Assembly (NCBI GenBank): GCA_963715575.1
Contig: OY970250.1
Span: 1,612,001-1,676,000 of the forward strand
Length of the DNA stretch: 64,000 nt
Reading direction: 5' to 3'
Origin: AC-32 sp963715575
GTDB taxonomy: Bacteria; Actinomycetota; Thermoleophilia; Gaiellales; Gaiellaceae
Part shown: positions 43,283-52,261 of the stretch, piece after piece
Numbering within the stretch: the stretch's first letter is position 1
Layout: the number at the start of each line of letters is the position of its first letter
Made by a program: the position numbers and the translations under genes
The notes under the pieces: model-generated
Seen by the model: only the letters and a program-made list of their open reading frames with translations
Told to the model about the DNA's origin: nothing
Database searches by the model: none

Positions 43283-43614
43283 CCCTCCGGCTTCGGCAGC
43301 GGCGGCGCGTCCACGCAGACCACGGTCGCGTCCTCGTCGCCGAGCACGACGTAGGAGTGCGCCGTCCCGGCCGGCGTCACGATCACGTCGCCCGGGCCGG
43401 CGTCGAGGCTCTCGCCCTCGACCGTCCAGCGCATCAGCCCGGAGCGGATCGTGATCACGTGATCCTGCGGCGGGTTGTGGACGTGCGTCTCCTTCACCTG
43501 CCCGGCCGGGTGCGTGACGAGGTGCACCTCCAGGTGGTCGAGCCAGATGCCCTCGTCCTCGTCGGTCGGACGCGCGAAGCGGCTGTAGTCGCTCTTGCCG
43601 GTGATCTTGACCAT
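43279..43614 (-). CDS. Cupin-domain protein
   Basis: A 111-aa single cupin: HLVTHPAGQVKETHVHNPPQ at residues 32-51 and VIVTPAGTAHSYVVLGDEDA near 77-96. The histidines THVHNP and AHS can form the metal site. It lies immediately downstream of dps (four-base gap) and may be expressed with it. It converges on the preceding plus-strand gene with a four-base overlap. Substrate unknown. Confidence 0.83.
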   Translation of the reverse strand: MVKITGKSDYSRFARPTDEDEGIWLDHLEVHLVTHPAGQVKETHVHNPPQDHVITIRSGLMRWTVEGESLDAGPGDVIVTPAGTAHSYVVLGDEDATVVCVDAPPLPKPEG

Positions 43615-43618
43615 CGGG

Positions 43619-44116
43619 CTAGGCCTGCTGGTGGGCCTCGACGAACCAGAGGTACTTGTCCACCGTGCGCGAGATCTCGGTGAAGAGGTCCGAGGTGGAC
43701 TGGTCGCCCAGCTCGGCCGTCGCGTCGATCGCCGAGCGCACGGCCGCGGCGTAGGCGGCCAAACGGTCGGCGACCGCGGTGACGGTCTCCATCCCCTCGA
43801 TCGCGTTCACTGGGTACTCGTCGAGCGACGAGGCAGACGCCGCCATCCGCGCTGTCCCGAGCGCGAGCCCGCCGAGCTGCGTCACGCGCTCGGCGATCTC
43901 GTCCACGTACGGGAAGATGTCCTCGGCGACCTGGTCGTAGAGCAGGTGCAGCTGGTAGAAGTCGCTGCCCTTCACGTTCCAGTGGGCCTGCTTCAGCTGC
44001 GAGTAGAGGTCGAACGTGTCGGCGAGCCGGGCGTTCAGGAGCTCGATCACCTGCTCGCGCGTGGCCTCGGGAATGTCGATGCGGGTCTCGAACGTGCGGT
44101 CGGTCTGGGTTGCCAT
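43619..44116 (-). CDS. dps: Dps-family DNA-protecting ferritin
   Basis: A 165-aa Dps protein. The ferroxidase site between subunits is supplied by LKQAHWNVKGSDFYQLHLLY near residues 42-61 and DQVAEDIFPYVDEIAERVTQ near 62-81. The fold continues to ISRTVDKYLWFVEAHQ at the end. The dodecamer oxidises Fe2+ with peroxide and shields DNA. The frame runs upstream, but the ATG at 44116 has AGAGGAGGAG directly before it. The upstream Grx-GNAT gene is 16 bases away, so oxidative-stress genes may be grouped. Confidence 0.93.
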   Translation of the reverse strand: MATQTDRTFETRIDIPEATREQVIELLNARLADTFDLYSQLKQAHWNVKGSDFYQLHLLYDQVAEDIFPYVDEIAERVTQLGGLALGTARMAASASSLDEYPVNAIEGMETVTAVADRLAAYAAAVRSAIDATAELGDQSTSDLFTEISRTVDKYLWFVEAHQQA

Positions 44117-44132
44117 CTGCTCCTCCTCTTGC

Positions 44133-44795
44133 TCAGCGCTCGCGGTAGTCCGCGGCGACGATGTCCTGGTACTCCGGGTGTTGCTCGACGAACCACTCCA
44201 CGAACGGGCAGAGCGGCACGATCTCGAGGCCCTCGCGGCGCGCGTCGTCGAGCGCCTTCGTGACCAGCCCGCTGCCGAGACCGCGCCGCTCGAGGGCCTC
44301 GTCGACCTCGACATGGATGAGCGCGATCCGGCCGTCCCGGCGCCGGTAGGCGAGCTCGCCGATCATGCGCTCGCCGTCGCGCAGCTCGTAGCGCGAGGCC
44401 TGGGGCACGTCGACGACGGCCGGCTCGGTCTCCGGCTCGTCCCCGGGGCTCGCGCGGAAGTACTCGACCAGCCGGCCGGGCGCGTCGGACTCACGGGCGT
44501 CACGGTGGTCGAGGAAGCGGCGGCGGTGACCGTCCGCGTGCTCCCACGGCTCTCGCTCCTGCAGGTAGCCGAAGATCGCCCGCGTCCCGTGGAAGAAACG
44601 CCCCTCCTCGGTCTCGAGCGCGGGGATCTCGTCCTTGCCCGAACGCTCGACCAGGTCAGCGCGCTGCTCCGGCCAGGGCTCGACCTGCCGCGCGACGAAG
44701 TCGATCCCGAGCTCGGTCAGCACCTCGCGCACGGCCGACGAGAACGGGCACCACTCCGCCTGGTAGAGCGTCAGCCTGGCCGTCGGTCGGGCCAT
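44133..44795 (-). CDS. Glutaredoxin-like and GNAT domain fusion protein
   Basis: A 220-aa two-domain protein. Residues 6-80 are glutaredoxin/GST-N-like: LTLYQAEWCPFSSAVREVLT with a monothiol CPFS site, then DEIPALETEEGRFFHGTRAI. Residues 125-205 match the small YidJ-type GNAT domain: SRYELRDGERMIGELAYRRR, ALIHVEVDEALERRGLGSGL, then VPLCPFVEWFVEQHPEY. Such acetyltransferases are usually stand-alone. The fusion suggests acetylation linked to thiol redox state, which is inference. It lies just upstream of dps on the same strand. Confidence 0.85.
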   Translation of the reverse strand: MARPTARLTLYQAEWCPFSSAVREVLTELGIDFVARQVEPWPEQRADLVERSGKDEIPALETEEGRFFHGTRAIFGYLQEREPWEHADGHRRRFLDHRDARESDAPGRLVEYFRASPGDEPETEPAVVDVPQASRYELRDGERMIGELAYRRRDGRIALIHVEVDEALERRGLGSGLVTKALDDARREGLEIVPLCPFVEWFVEQHPEYQDIVAADYRER

Positions 44796-44832
44796 GGGCC
44801 GATGGTACGCCTAGCGCGGTAGGCTCCGGGCC

Positions 44833-45204
44833 GTGGAGCTGATCCATACCTGCTACCGGATCACCGACCCCGAGCGCTCGGTTGCGTTCTACGAGGCGCT
44901 CGGGCTGGAGAAGCGGCGCGAGCTGCCGATCCGCGACGAGGCTGTGAACTACTTCCTCGGTGTCCCCGGCCAGGACTCGCCCGAGCTCGAGCTGACCCAC
45001 AACTTCGGCGTCGACTCCTACGAGCTCGGCACGGGCTACGGGCACGTCGCGCTGACGGTCGAGGATCTCGACGGCACGCTCGAGCGCCTGGCCGCGCAGG
45101 GGATCGAGCCCGAGCGGGAGCCGTACACCGTCCGCGAGGGCGGCTCGCGCCTCTGCTTCGTGCGCGACCCGGACGGCTACCGCATCGAGCTGATCGAGCG
45201 CTAG
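44833..45204 (+). CDS. gloA: Lactoylglutathione-lyase-like VOC protein
   Basis: A 123-aa VOC protein close to glyoxalase I: ELIHTCYRITDPERSVAFYE at residues 2-21, LGLEKRRELPI, TGYGHVALTVEDLDGTLERL near 71 and SRLCFVRDPDGYRIELIER at the end. The metal ligands His/Glu of GloA (H5, E55-type, H75, E121-type) appear present. It would remove methylglyoxal as a thiol adduct. Actinobacteria often use mycothiol rather than glutathione, so the cofactor is unclear. The GTG follows TAGGCT by seven bases. Confidence 0.85.
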   Translation: MELIHTCYRITDPERSVAFYEALGLEKRRELPIRDEAVNYFLGVPGQDSPELELTHNFGVDSYELGTGYGHVALTVEDLDGTLERLAAQGIEPEREPYTVREGGSRLCFVRDPDGYRIELIER

Positions 45205-45209
45205 CCGGG

Positions 45210-46052
45210 TTGGCGACGGCTCGCAGCCTCGAGCTCCGCCGGTTGGCCCAGCGGATCGCCGACGCGCTCCCGCCCGTCGTCCAGGAGGTGGTGCTCACCG
45301 GCAGCGTCTCGCGCGGGGTCGCCGACGAGGTCTCCGACATCGAGCTGCTCGTCGTCACCGCCGAGCCGCTCGAACTGGCGGCCTGCTTCGAGCACGCCGG
45401 CAGCGCAGGTCTGGAGCGTCTCGACACCTGGGGGCCGCAGGGCACGCCCACCTCGTGCGTATTCGGCTACTGCGAGGGCGTGCCGATCGAGCTGGTCTGG
45501 TGGCCGCACGACTTCGCCGAGTCGTCCGTGGCCGCGCTGCTCGTGGGGCCAGAGTCGGGCTTGGCCGAGGCACTCGCCAACGGCGTCTCGCTGCGGACGA
45601 TCGGGTTGCTGAAGCGCTGGCAGGCGGAGCTGCGCGAGTACCCGGCAGAGCTCGCGGCGACCCGGATCGAGGATGCGGCGCTGACCTGGGGCGGCTTTGC
45701 GCCCGAAGGAATGCTCACCATCACCCGCCCCGGCGAGCGGCTCGTGCTCGTCGAGCGGATGGTCGACGACGCCACCCGCGTGCTGCCCATCATCTACGCG
45801 CTCAACCGCGTCTGGCTGCCGACCACCAAGCGGGTGGCTGCCCGCGCCGAAGGTCTGGCTGTGAAGCCGGACCGCCTGGCCGAGCGGATCGAGGAGGCGC
45901 TCACCGAGTCCGACCCGTTCCGCGCGCTGCTCGTGCTGCACCAGCTGCAGCTCGAGACGGTCGAGCTCGCGCCGAGCGGCACCAACGTCGACCGCGCCCG
46001 CGTCTGGCTCGCGCAGGTGCTGGAAGTGCTCCGGGTAGGATCGCCGGCGTGA
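45210..46052 (+). CDS. Nucleotidyltransferase-domain protein
   Basis: A 280-aa protein starting with TTG five bases after the VOC stop. Residues 24-45 carry the pol-beta-type nucleotidyltransferase motif (VVLTGSVSRGVADEVSDIEL); the acidic pair is D-x-E instead of the usual D-x-D. The middle and C-terminal parts are helical (TIGLLKRWQAELREYPAELA, MVDDATRVLPIIYALNRVWL, DRLAERIEEALTESDPFRAL). Relatives modify antibiotics, proteins or tRNA; no target is evident. The stop overlaps the following cupin gene (GTGA). Confidence 0.78.
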   Translation: MATARSLELRRLAQRIADALPPVVQEVVLTGSVSRGVADEVSDIELLVVTAEPLELAACFEHAGSAGLERLDTWGPQGTPTSCVFGYCEGVPIELVWWPHDFAESSVAALLVGPESGLAEALANGVSLRTIGLLKRWQAELREYPAELAATRIEDAALTWGGFAPEGMLTITRPGERLVLVERMVDDATRVLPIIYALNRVWLPTTKRVAARAEGLAVKPDRLAERIEEALTESDPFRALLVLHQLQLETVELAPSGTNVDRARVWLAQVLEVLRVGSPA

Positions 46053-46600
46053 CCGAGGAAGCGCGACTCGAGCAGACCGACTCCGGCCTCAAGCCGGCCA
46101 CCGAGGGCTGGTTTGTCGTCAACGTCGGCGAGACCGGCTGGGCCGTCCACGACGCGTTCGGCTCCGGCTGCACCTTCGAGGGCCGCGAGGCGCCGTTCCG
46201 GCAGTTCGGGATCAACGTCAACGTCGTCGAGCCCGGCCAGCCGCTCTGCCTCTACCACGAGGAGAGCGCGCAGGAGGGATTCCTCGTGCTCGCCGGCGAA
46301 TGCGTGCTGCTCGTGAACGGTGAGGACCGGCCGCTCAAGGCCTGGGACTTCTTCCACTGCCCGCCGGGTGTCGAGCACGTGATCGTCGGTGCCGGCGACG
46401 GCCTCTCGATCGTGCTGGCCGTCGGCGCGCGACCCGAGGACGAGCACATCAGCTACCCGAAATCGGAGCTCGCCGAGCGCTACGGCGCCAGCGCGGTCGA
46501 GACGACCACCGACCCGCAGGAGGCGTACACGCGGGCCGGGCACGACCGGCCGAGGCACGAGCGTCCCGCCTACTGGGACAAGCTCCCCTGGGCTGAGTAG
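46049..46600 (+). CDS. Cupin-domain protein, possible sugar or hydroxy-acid binder
   Basis: A 183-aa cupin from GTG at 46049, seven bases after a TAGGAT box and also overlapping the upstream stop. Motif 1 reads QPLCLYHEESAQEGFLVLAG near residues 69-88 and motif 2 DFFHCPPGVEHVIVGAGDG near 104-122. The first motif has one histidine only. A C-terminal segment (EERYGASAVE-like and RHERPAYWDKLPW) is conserved in appearance. It may be expressed both with the nucleotidyltransferase gene and alone. Function unknown. Confidence 0.82.
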   Translation: MTEEARLEQTDSGLKPATEGWFVVNVGETGWAVHDAFGSGCTFEGREAPFRQFGINVNVVEPGQPLCLYHEESAQEGFLVLAGECVLLVNGEDRPLKAWDFFHCPPGVEHVIVGAGDGLSIVLAVGARPEDEHISYPKSELAERYGASAVETTTDPQEAYTRAGHDRPRHERPAYWDKLPWAE

Positions 46601-46612
46601 CATCTCGGCGGT

Positions 46613-46687
46613 ATGACGACCTTCTCGGTGATGGTCCGTGTCCGAGCGGCGCGCGCGAACGGCGCGCCGGTCGGGGCGCGCTCCTAG
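46613..46687 (+). CDS. Possible 24-codon leader peptide overlapping the Erm-type gene
   Basis: A short frame (MTTFSVMVRVRAARANGAPV and four more residues) begins nine bases after a TAGCAT box (46598-46603), covers the ribosome site GGTGAT (46627-46632) and the GTG start (46638) of the rRNA methyltransferase, and ends 50 bases inside it. It contains an Arg-Val-Arg triplet at codons 9-11, the +X+ type at which macrolide-bound ribosomes stall in some erm leader peptides. It could be an attenuator or coincidence. Confidence 0.35.
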   Translation: MTTFSVMVRVRAARANGAPVGARS

Positions 46688-47342
46688 TCAGCACTTCCTC
46701 CGCCGGCCGGTCGCTGCCGAGCTCGTCCGCGACGCGCGCCTCGCGCGGGACGACCTGGTCGTCGACCTCGGCGCCGGCACGGGCCGGCTGACCGCCGAGC
46801 TCGCGCGCGCCGCCCGCCGTGTCGTCGCCGTCGAGTTCGACCCCGGCCTGGCGGCCGGGCTGCAGGGACGCTGGGCGAACGTCGAGGTCGTCGAGGCCGA
46901 CGCGCGTCAGGTCGAGCTCCCGCGCGAGCCCTTCCGCGTGGTCGCCAACCTGCCGTTCGCCGGCACGAACGAGATCCTGCGCCACCTGCTCGACGACCCG
47001 CGCGTGCCGCTCGTCCGCGCCGACCTGGTCGTCCAGTGGGGCGTCGCCGTCAAGCGCGCGCTGCCCTGGCCGAGCACGGTCAACGGCGTCGTCTGGGGAG
47101 CCTGGTACTCGACCCGCGTCGCCCGCCGGCTCCCGCGCGGCGCCTTTGCGCCGCCGCCGAGCGTGGACGCGGCCGTGCTGGTCTTCGAGCGGCGTCCGGC
47201 TCCGCTGGTGCCGCTCGAGCTCGCGTCGGGCTACCGCCGCTTCGTCGCGCGTGGCTTCCGCGAGGGGAGACGGCTCGTGCGCGCCGAGCCGCGACAGCTC
47301 GATCCGTACGAATGGGCGGCGCGCTATCTAGCCGACACGTGA
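46638..47342 (+). CDS. Erm/KsgA-type rRNA adenine N6-methyltransferase
   Basis: A 234-aa SAM-dependent rRNA adenine methyltransferase. Motifs are SQHFLRRPVAAELVRDA (the QNFL-like start), VVDLGAGTGRLTAELARAAR (motif I), VVAVEFDPGLAAGLQGRW (motif II) and FRVVANLPFAGTNEILRHLL (catalytic NLPF). The short length, basic N-terminus and NLPF favour the Erm branch over KsgA. Erm enzymes methylate A2058 of 23S rRNA and block macrolides. The GTG at 46638 is the only start possible, because a TGA in frame lies seven bases before it. Confidence 0.85.
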   Translation: MSERRARTARRSGRAPSQHFLRRPVAAELVRDARLARDDLVVDLGAGTGRLTAELARAARRVVAVEFDPGLAAGLQGRWANVEVVEADARQVELPREPFRVVANLPFAGTNEILRHLLDDPRVPLVRADLVVQWGVAVKRALPWPSTVNGVVWGAWYSTRVARRLPRGAFAPPPSVDAAVLVFERRPAPLVPLELASGYRRFVARGFREGRRLVRAEPRQLDPYEWAARYLADT

Positions 47343-48185
47343 GCGCATCGCCAGCCGCTCGGCCTGCGAGGGCATCGCGACGACCTCGGCGGCGGTCAGC
47401 CGGCTGCGGATCAGCTTCTGCGCGTAGAGCCGCTCGTCGGCCGCGCGGAAGAGCAGCAGCGCGCTCTCGCCGTCGCGTGGGCAGACGGCCCAGCCGAAGC
47501 TCATGCTGATCCCTTCCTGCGCCAGCGCGGTCGTCAGCCTGCCACAGAGTGCGCGGACGGTCTCGCTGCCCGGGAGGCTCGTGATCACGGCGAACTCGTC
47601 GCCGCCGATACGGGCAACCTGGTCGCCTGCCTCGCACCCGCGCGCGAGCACCTCGCCCGCGAGCCGGAGCACGTCGTTCCCGACGGCGTGGCCCTCGGAG
47701 TCGTTGATCTCCTTCATGTTGTCCATGTCCGCGAGGATCAGGCCGAACGGCCCGCCGCGCTCGAGGCGAGCGGTCAGCGCCGCATCGAAGGCGCGGGTGT
47801 TCAGCAGCCCGGTCAGGTGGTCGCGCTCGCTCGCGATCCGCAGGCGGTCGGAGAGGTGGCGATGGTGGGTGGCGAACCAGCCCACGAGCGCGCCCATCGA
47901 GGTGTAGGTGACCAGGCGCACGGTCGAGCCGGCCGTCAGCACCTGCGAGGATGCGATGTGCGGGTTGAGCACCATGCCGACGGTGTAGAAGCCGGTCGCG
48001 GTGAGCCCAGCCGCGGCGCCCCAGCCGGCGCCCTCGGCCAGCGCGACCATCGCCACGGGCACGTAGTAGAAGTGGCCGAGACCGAGGCCGGGCTTCTCGA
48101 AGAGCAGGAAGGCCGCGAAGATCAGCGGGTAGAGCACGGCGGACATCGCGAGCAGGAAGGCACGCTGGTGATTGGCCGCAGGCAC
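47328..48185 (-). CDS. Membrane GGDEF-domain diguanylate cyclase
   Basis: About 285 aa from the GTG at 48185; the frame is open to 48326, so the start is uncertain. The N-terminal part has about four membrane segments (AFLLAMSAVLYPLIFAAFLL, FYYVPVAMVALAEGAGWGAA, VRLVTYTSMGALVGWF). The GGDEF domain opens DHLTGLLNTRAFDAALTARL, has the active site RIGGDEFAV intact and ADMDNMKEINDSEGHAVGND before it. It would make c-di-GMP from GTP. No EAL domain is fused. Its 3' end overlaps the Erm-type gene by 15 bases. Confidence 0.88.
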   Translation of the reverse strand: MPAANHQRAFLLAMSAVLYPLIFAAFLLFEKPGLGLGHFYYVPVAMVALAEGAGWGAAAGLTATGFYTVGMVLNPHIASSQVLTAGSTVRLVTYTSMGALVGWFATHHRHLSDRLRIASERDHLTGLLNTRAFDAALTARLERGGPFGLILADMDNMKEINDSEGHAVGNDVLRLAGEVLARGCEAGDQVARIGGDEFAVITSLPGSETVRALCGRLTTALAQEGISMSFGWAVCPRDGESALLLFRAADERLYAQKLIRSRLTAAEVVAMPSQAERLAMRSRVG

Positions 48186-48243
48186 ACTCGGACAATGCTC
48201 CGGCGAGAGGCCCGCCGCGTCCCTCGAAGTGGTGATTCGCGCC

Positions 48244-48287
48244 TGTGACAGTTCCGGCACGAAGGCGTCACACACCCGTGACAGGTG
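48244..48287. promoter_or_regulatory. Tandem 11-bp repeats (site A), candidate operator
   Basis: Four consecutive 11-base units lie here: TGTGACAGTTC, CGGCACGAAGG, CGTCACACACC and CGTGACAGGTG. They share the core GTnAC or GGCAC at the same place in each unit. The last unit ends six bases before the TACCGT box of the gene at 48308. The same arrangement occurs at 51710-51742 and 53577-53609. The pattern fits operators of OmpR-family regulators. Confidence 0.6.
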
Positions 48288-48307
48288 CGCAGCTACCGTC
48301 GGTTGCG

Positions 48308-48574
48308 ATGGCCAAGGCGGCGACACCCTGGGGCCCGGCGGAGCTCGTCGAGGAGGTCACGCTGGCCCAGCGCGCGGGCGAGAAGCGCTTCTCGTCGGTC
48401 GTGCAGCTGCTCGAGGCGCCCGGCGGCGAGCGGCTGGTGCGGTTCGCCTACACGACGGGCGGCTCGGCCCGGCGCGGGCCGGTGACGCTGCGCGGCCGCG
48501 ACCTCGAGCGGCTGCGCGAGGGACTGGCCAAGCGCCCGGCGCTGGCGGAGGCCCTCGGCCTCAGGCCGCCGTGA
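48308..48574 (+). CDS. Small cytoplasmic protein of unknown function
   Basis: An 88-aa protein starting with ATG eight bases after TACCGT (48294-48299). It reads as helix, beta strands and helix: WGPAELVEEVTLAQRAGEKR, FSSVVQLLEAPGGERLVRFA, YTTGGSARRGPVTLRGRDLE and RLREGLAKRPALAEALG. No membrane segment or known motif. It lies directly downstream of the tandem-repeat site A and overlaps the convergent purQ end by 14 bases. Confidence 0.65.
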   Translation: MAKAATPWGPAELVEEVTLAQRAGEKRFSSVVQLLEAPGGERLVRFAYTTGGSARRGPVTLRGRDLERLREGLAKRPALAEALGLRPP

Positions 48575-49259
48575 GCTGGCGCTCGCGCGCCGCGTCGACG
48601 AGCGAGCCGAGCACGAGCGCGCCGTCGGTCGAGCCGAGCAGCGGGTCGACCGCATGCTCGGGATGCGGCATCAGGCCGAAGACGTTCCCGCGCTCGTTCG
48701 TCACGCCGGCGATCGCGCCGACCGAGCCGTTGGGGTTCCCCTCGTAGCGCAGGACGACCTGACCGTTCCGCTCGAGCTCGTGGAGCAGCTCGTCGTCGGC
48801 GAAGTAGCACCCCTCGCCGTGCTTGATCGGGATCGTCAGCGTCTGCCCAGGGTTGGCGCGGCTCGTGAACGGCGTCTCGGCTCGCTCGAGCCGGAGGGCG
48901 ACGTCGCGGCAGACGAACTCGAGCGACGCGTTCGGTCGCAGCGCGCCGGGAAGGAGCCCCGCCTCGCAGAGCACCTGGAAGCCGTTGCAGATCCCGAGCA
49001 CGAGCCCGCCGTCGTCCGCGAACCGCCGCACGGCCTCCATCACGGGCGCGAAGCGGGCGATCGCCCCGCAGCGAAGGTAGTCCCCGTACGAGAACCCGCC
49101 CGGCAGGACGACCGCGCCGACCTCCGGCAGCTCCGGGTCGGCGTGCCAGACCAGTGTCGGCTCGGCGTCGAGCCGTTCGAGCGCGAGCGCCGCGTCCCGG
49201 TCGTCGTTCGAGCCGGGGAAGACGAGGACGGCGATGCGCGGCTTGGGCTCGGCGCTCAC
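48561..49259 (-). CDS. purQ: Phosphoribosylformylglycinamidine synthase, glutaminase subunit
   Basis: A 232-aa PurQ with class I amidotransferase motifs: RIAVLVFPGSNDDRDAALAL, VVLPGGFSYGDYLRCGAIAR, the nucleophile cysteine in VLGICNGFQVLCEAGLLPGA near residue 88 and the His/Glu pair in GLMPHPEHAVDPLLGS near 207. It supplies ammonia to PurL. The GTG start overlaps the purS stop by four bases, in the order purB-purC-purS-purQ. Confidence 0.96.
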   Translation of the reverse strand: MSAEPKPRIAVLVFPGSNDDRDAALALERLDAEPTLVWHADPELPEVGAVVLPGGFSYGDYLRCGAIARFAPVMEAVRRFADDGGLVLGICNGFQVLCEAGLLPGALRPNASLEFVCRDVALRLERAETPFTSRANPGQTLTIPIKHGEGCYFADDELLHELERNGQVVLRYEGNPNGSVGAIAGVTNERGNVFGLMPHPEHAVDPLLGSTDGALVLGSLVDAARERQLTAA

Positions 49260-49495
49260 CGCTCGACGGCGATCTCGTAGGACTCGATCAGCGGGTTCGC
49301 CAGCAGCTGCTCGCAGGCCCGCTCGAGCCCGGCCCGGGCGGCTTCTGCGTCCTTGTCCTCCAGCTCGAGGTCGATCACGCGGCCCACGCGAGCTTCGCCG
49401 ACCGTGAAGCCGAGCTGGCGCAGCGAGCTCTGCACGGCCTCGCCTTGGGGGTCGAGGATCCCGGGCTTCGGCCGCACGAGGATCGTCGCCTTCAT
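49256..49495 (-). CDS. purS: Phosphoribosylformylglycinamidine synthase subunit PurS
   Basis: A 79-aa PurS with the expected pattern: MKATILVRPKPGILDPQGEA, VQSSLRQLGFTVGEARVGRV, IDLELEDKDAEAA and LLANPLIESYEIAVER. It bridges PurL and PurQ in the FGAM synthase complex. The ATG overlaps the purC stop and its stop overlaps the purQ start, each by four bases. Confidence 0.96.
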   Translation of the reverse strand: MKATILVRPKPGILDPQGEAVQSSLRQLGFTVGEARVGRVIDLELEDKDAEAARAGLERACEQLLANPLIESYEIAVER

Positions 49496-50347
49496 CCGAG
49501 CACGACCGCGGGGTCGGCGAGGTAGGCGTCGAAGCCGATCCCGGTCAACCGCTCGAAGGCCTCGACGTAGCGGGCGCGCGTGCCGGCGACCACGTCCTCG
49601 GGGAGCTCTGGCCCGGGGGCCGTCATGTCCCAGCCGAGGCGCTCGCAGTAGTCGCGCACGAACTGCTTGTCGAAGGACGGTTGCGCGCGGCCCGGCTCGT
49701 ACTCGTCGGCCGGCCAGAAGCGCGACGAGTCGGGCGTGAAGGCCTCGTCGCCGAGCACGAGCCGCCCCTCCGGGTCGAGCCCGAGCTCGAACTTCGTGTC
49801 GGCGATCAGGATCCCGCGCTCGGCCGCGTACTCGGAGGCGAAACGGTAGAGGTCGAGCGAGACGCGCTCCACCTCGTCGAGGCGCTCCCGCCCGACCAGC
49901 TCGGCGGCTCGCTCGCGGTCGATGTTCTCGTCGTGCCCTTCCTGCGCCTTGGTCGCCGGCGTGAAGATCGGCTCCGGCAGCCGGTCCGAGTCGCGCAGCC
50001 CGTCCGCGAGGACGTGCCCGCAGACCGAGCCGGTCGCCTGGTAGTCCTTCCAGCCGGAGCCGGTCAGGTAGCCGCGCACCACGCACTCGAGGGGCAGCAT
50101 CTCGAGCTTGCGGCACTCGATCGAGCGACCGTCGGGCCGCAGACCGAGCAGGTGGTTCGGCACGAGCTCGCGCGTGCGCGTGAACCAAAAGGCCGAGAGA
50201 CCCGTCAGAACGCGCCCCTTGTCCGGGATCTCGGTCGGCAGGACGACGTCGAAGGTCGAGATCCGGTCGCTGGCGACGAGCAAGAGCCGATCGCCGTCCA
50301 GCTCGTACAGCTCTCTGACCTTGCCGCTCCCGACATGCGTGGCCGCT

Positions 50348-50355
<8 letters not shown>
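49492..50355 (-). CDS. purC: SAICAR synthase
   Basis: A 287-aa PurC. Motifs: HVGSGKVRELYELDGDRLLL at residues 7-26, VASDRISTFDVVLPTEIPDK near 27, VVRGYLTGSGWKDYQATGSV near 91, SLDLYRFASEYAAERGILIA and DTKFELGLDPEGRLVLGDEA near 185. It joins aspartate to CAIR with ATP. The length and motifs fit the yeast-like long form. The ATG at 50355 overlaps the purB stop region by eight bases; the frame continues upstream without meaning. Confidence 0.96.
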
Positions 50356-51664
<1,309 letters not shown>

Positions 51665-51709
51665 CGGCTGCAGTCTAGAGCCCGGGGAGGAGGACCTCCG
51701 GGGAGAAAC

Positions 51710-51742
51710 CGTCACACGTCCGGCACACCCCCGTCACACACC
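51710..51742. promoter_or_regulatory. Tandem 11-bp repeats (site B), candidate operator
   Basis: Three consecutive units: CGTCACACGTC, CGGCACACCCC and CGTCACACACC. The middle unit shares CGGCAC with site A and the third unit is identical to unit 3 of site A. It lies upstream of the purB promoter (box at 51677-51672 on the minus strand) and downstream of the purE stop. Confidence 0.65.
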
Positions 51743-51844
51743 CGCGCGCATTTCTCAGGCATCCTCGAGATCCCAGGGTGGGTGGGGGTTAGGGATGGGT
51801 CCCGCCACTTCGCGTGGACCGGGCCGGCGGCGCGCCGCCGGCGC

Positions 51845-52261
51845 TCAGCTGTCGAGGATGCGGGCCGCGAGGGCGGCGGCGTTCTTCGCGTTGTCCACCC
51901 CGACCGCGGCGACGGGCACGCCGGGCGGCATCTGCGCGATCGAGAGCAGCGCGTCGAGCCCGTCCAGCACGCTGAGCCGCGAGCGCAACGGCACGCCGAT
52001 GACCGGGAGATCGGTGTGCGCGGCGACCGCCCCGGGCAGCGCCGCTGCCAGTCCCGCGCCGGCGATCAGCACGCGGATCCCGCGCTCCCGCGCTGTCCGC
52101 GCGTACTCGGCGACCGCGTCCGGGTTGCGGTGCGCCGAGCGCACCTCGAACTCATAGGGGATGCCGCGCGCTTCGAGCTCGTCGAGTGCGGGCTGCATCG
52201 CCTCGCGGTCCGACTCGGAGCCAACCAGCAGGCCGACGAGCGGCCCGTCAGCTGCGGACAT
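51845..52261 (-). CDS. purE: N5-CAIR mutase
   Basis: A 138-aa PurE from the ATG at 52261; ten codons upstream are also open. Motifs: VGLLVGSESDREAMQPALDE, the conserved YEFEVRSAHRNPDAVAEYA near residue 36, VLIAGAGLAAALPGAVAAHT near 64 and VIGVPLRSRLSVLDGLDALL near 86. It interconverts N5-CAIR and CAIR. The PurE partner PurK is not in the window. The start overlaps the purD stop by 14 bases. Confidence 0.95.
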   Translation of the reverse strand: MSAADGPLVGLLVGSESDREAMQPALDELEARGIPYEFEVRSAHRNPDAVAEYARTARERGIRVLIAGAGLAAALPGAVAAHTDLPVIGVPLRSRLSVLDGLDALLSIAQMPPGVPVAAVGVDNAKNAAALAARILDS

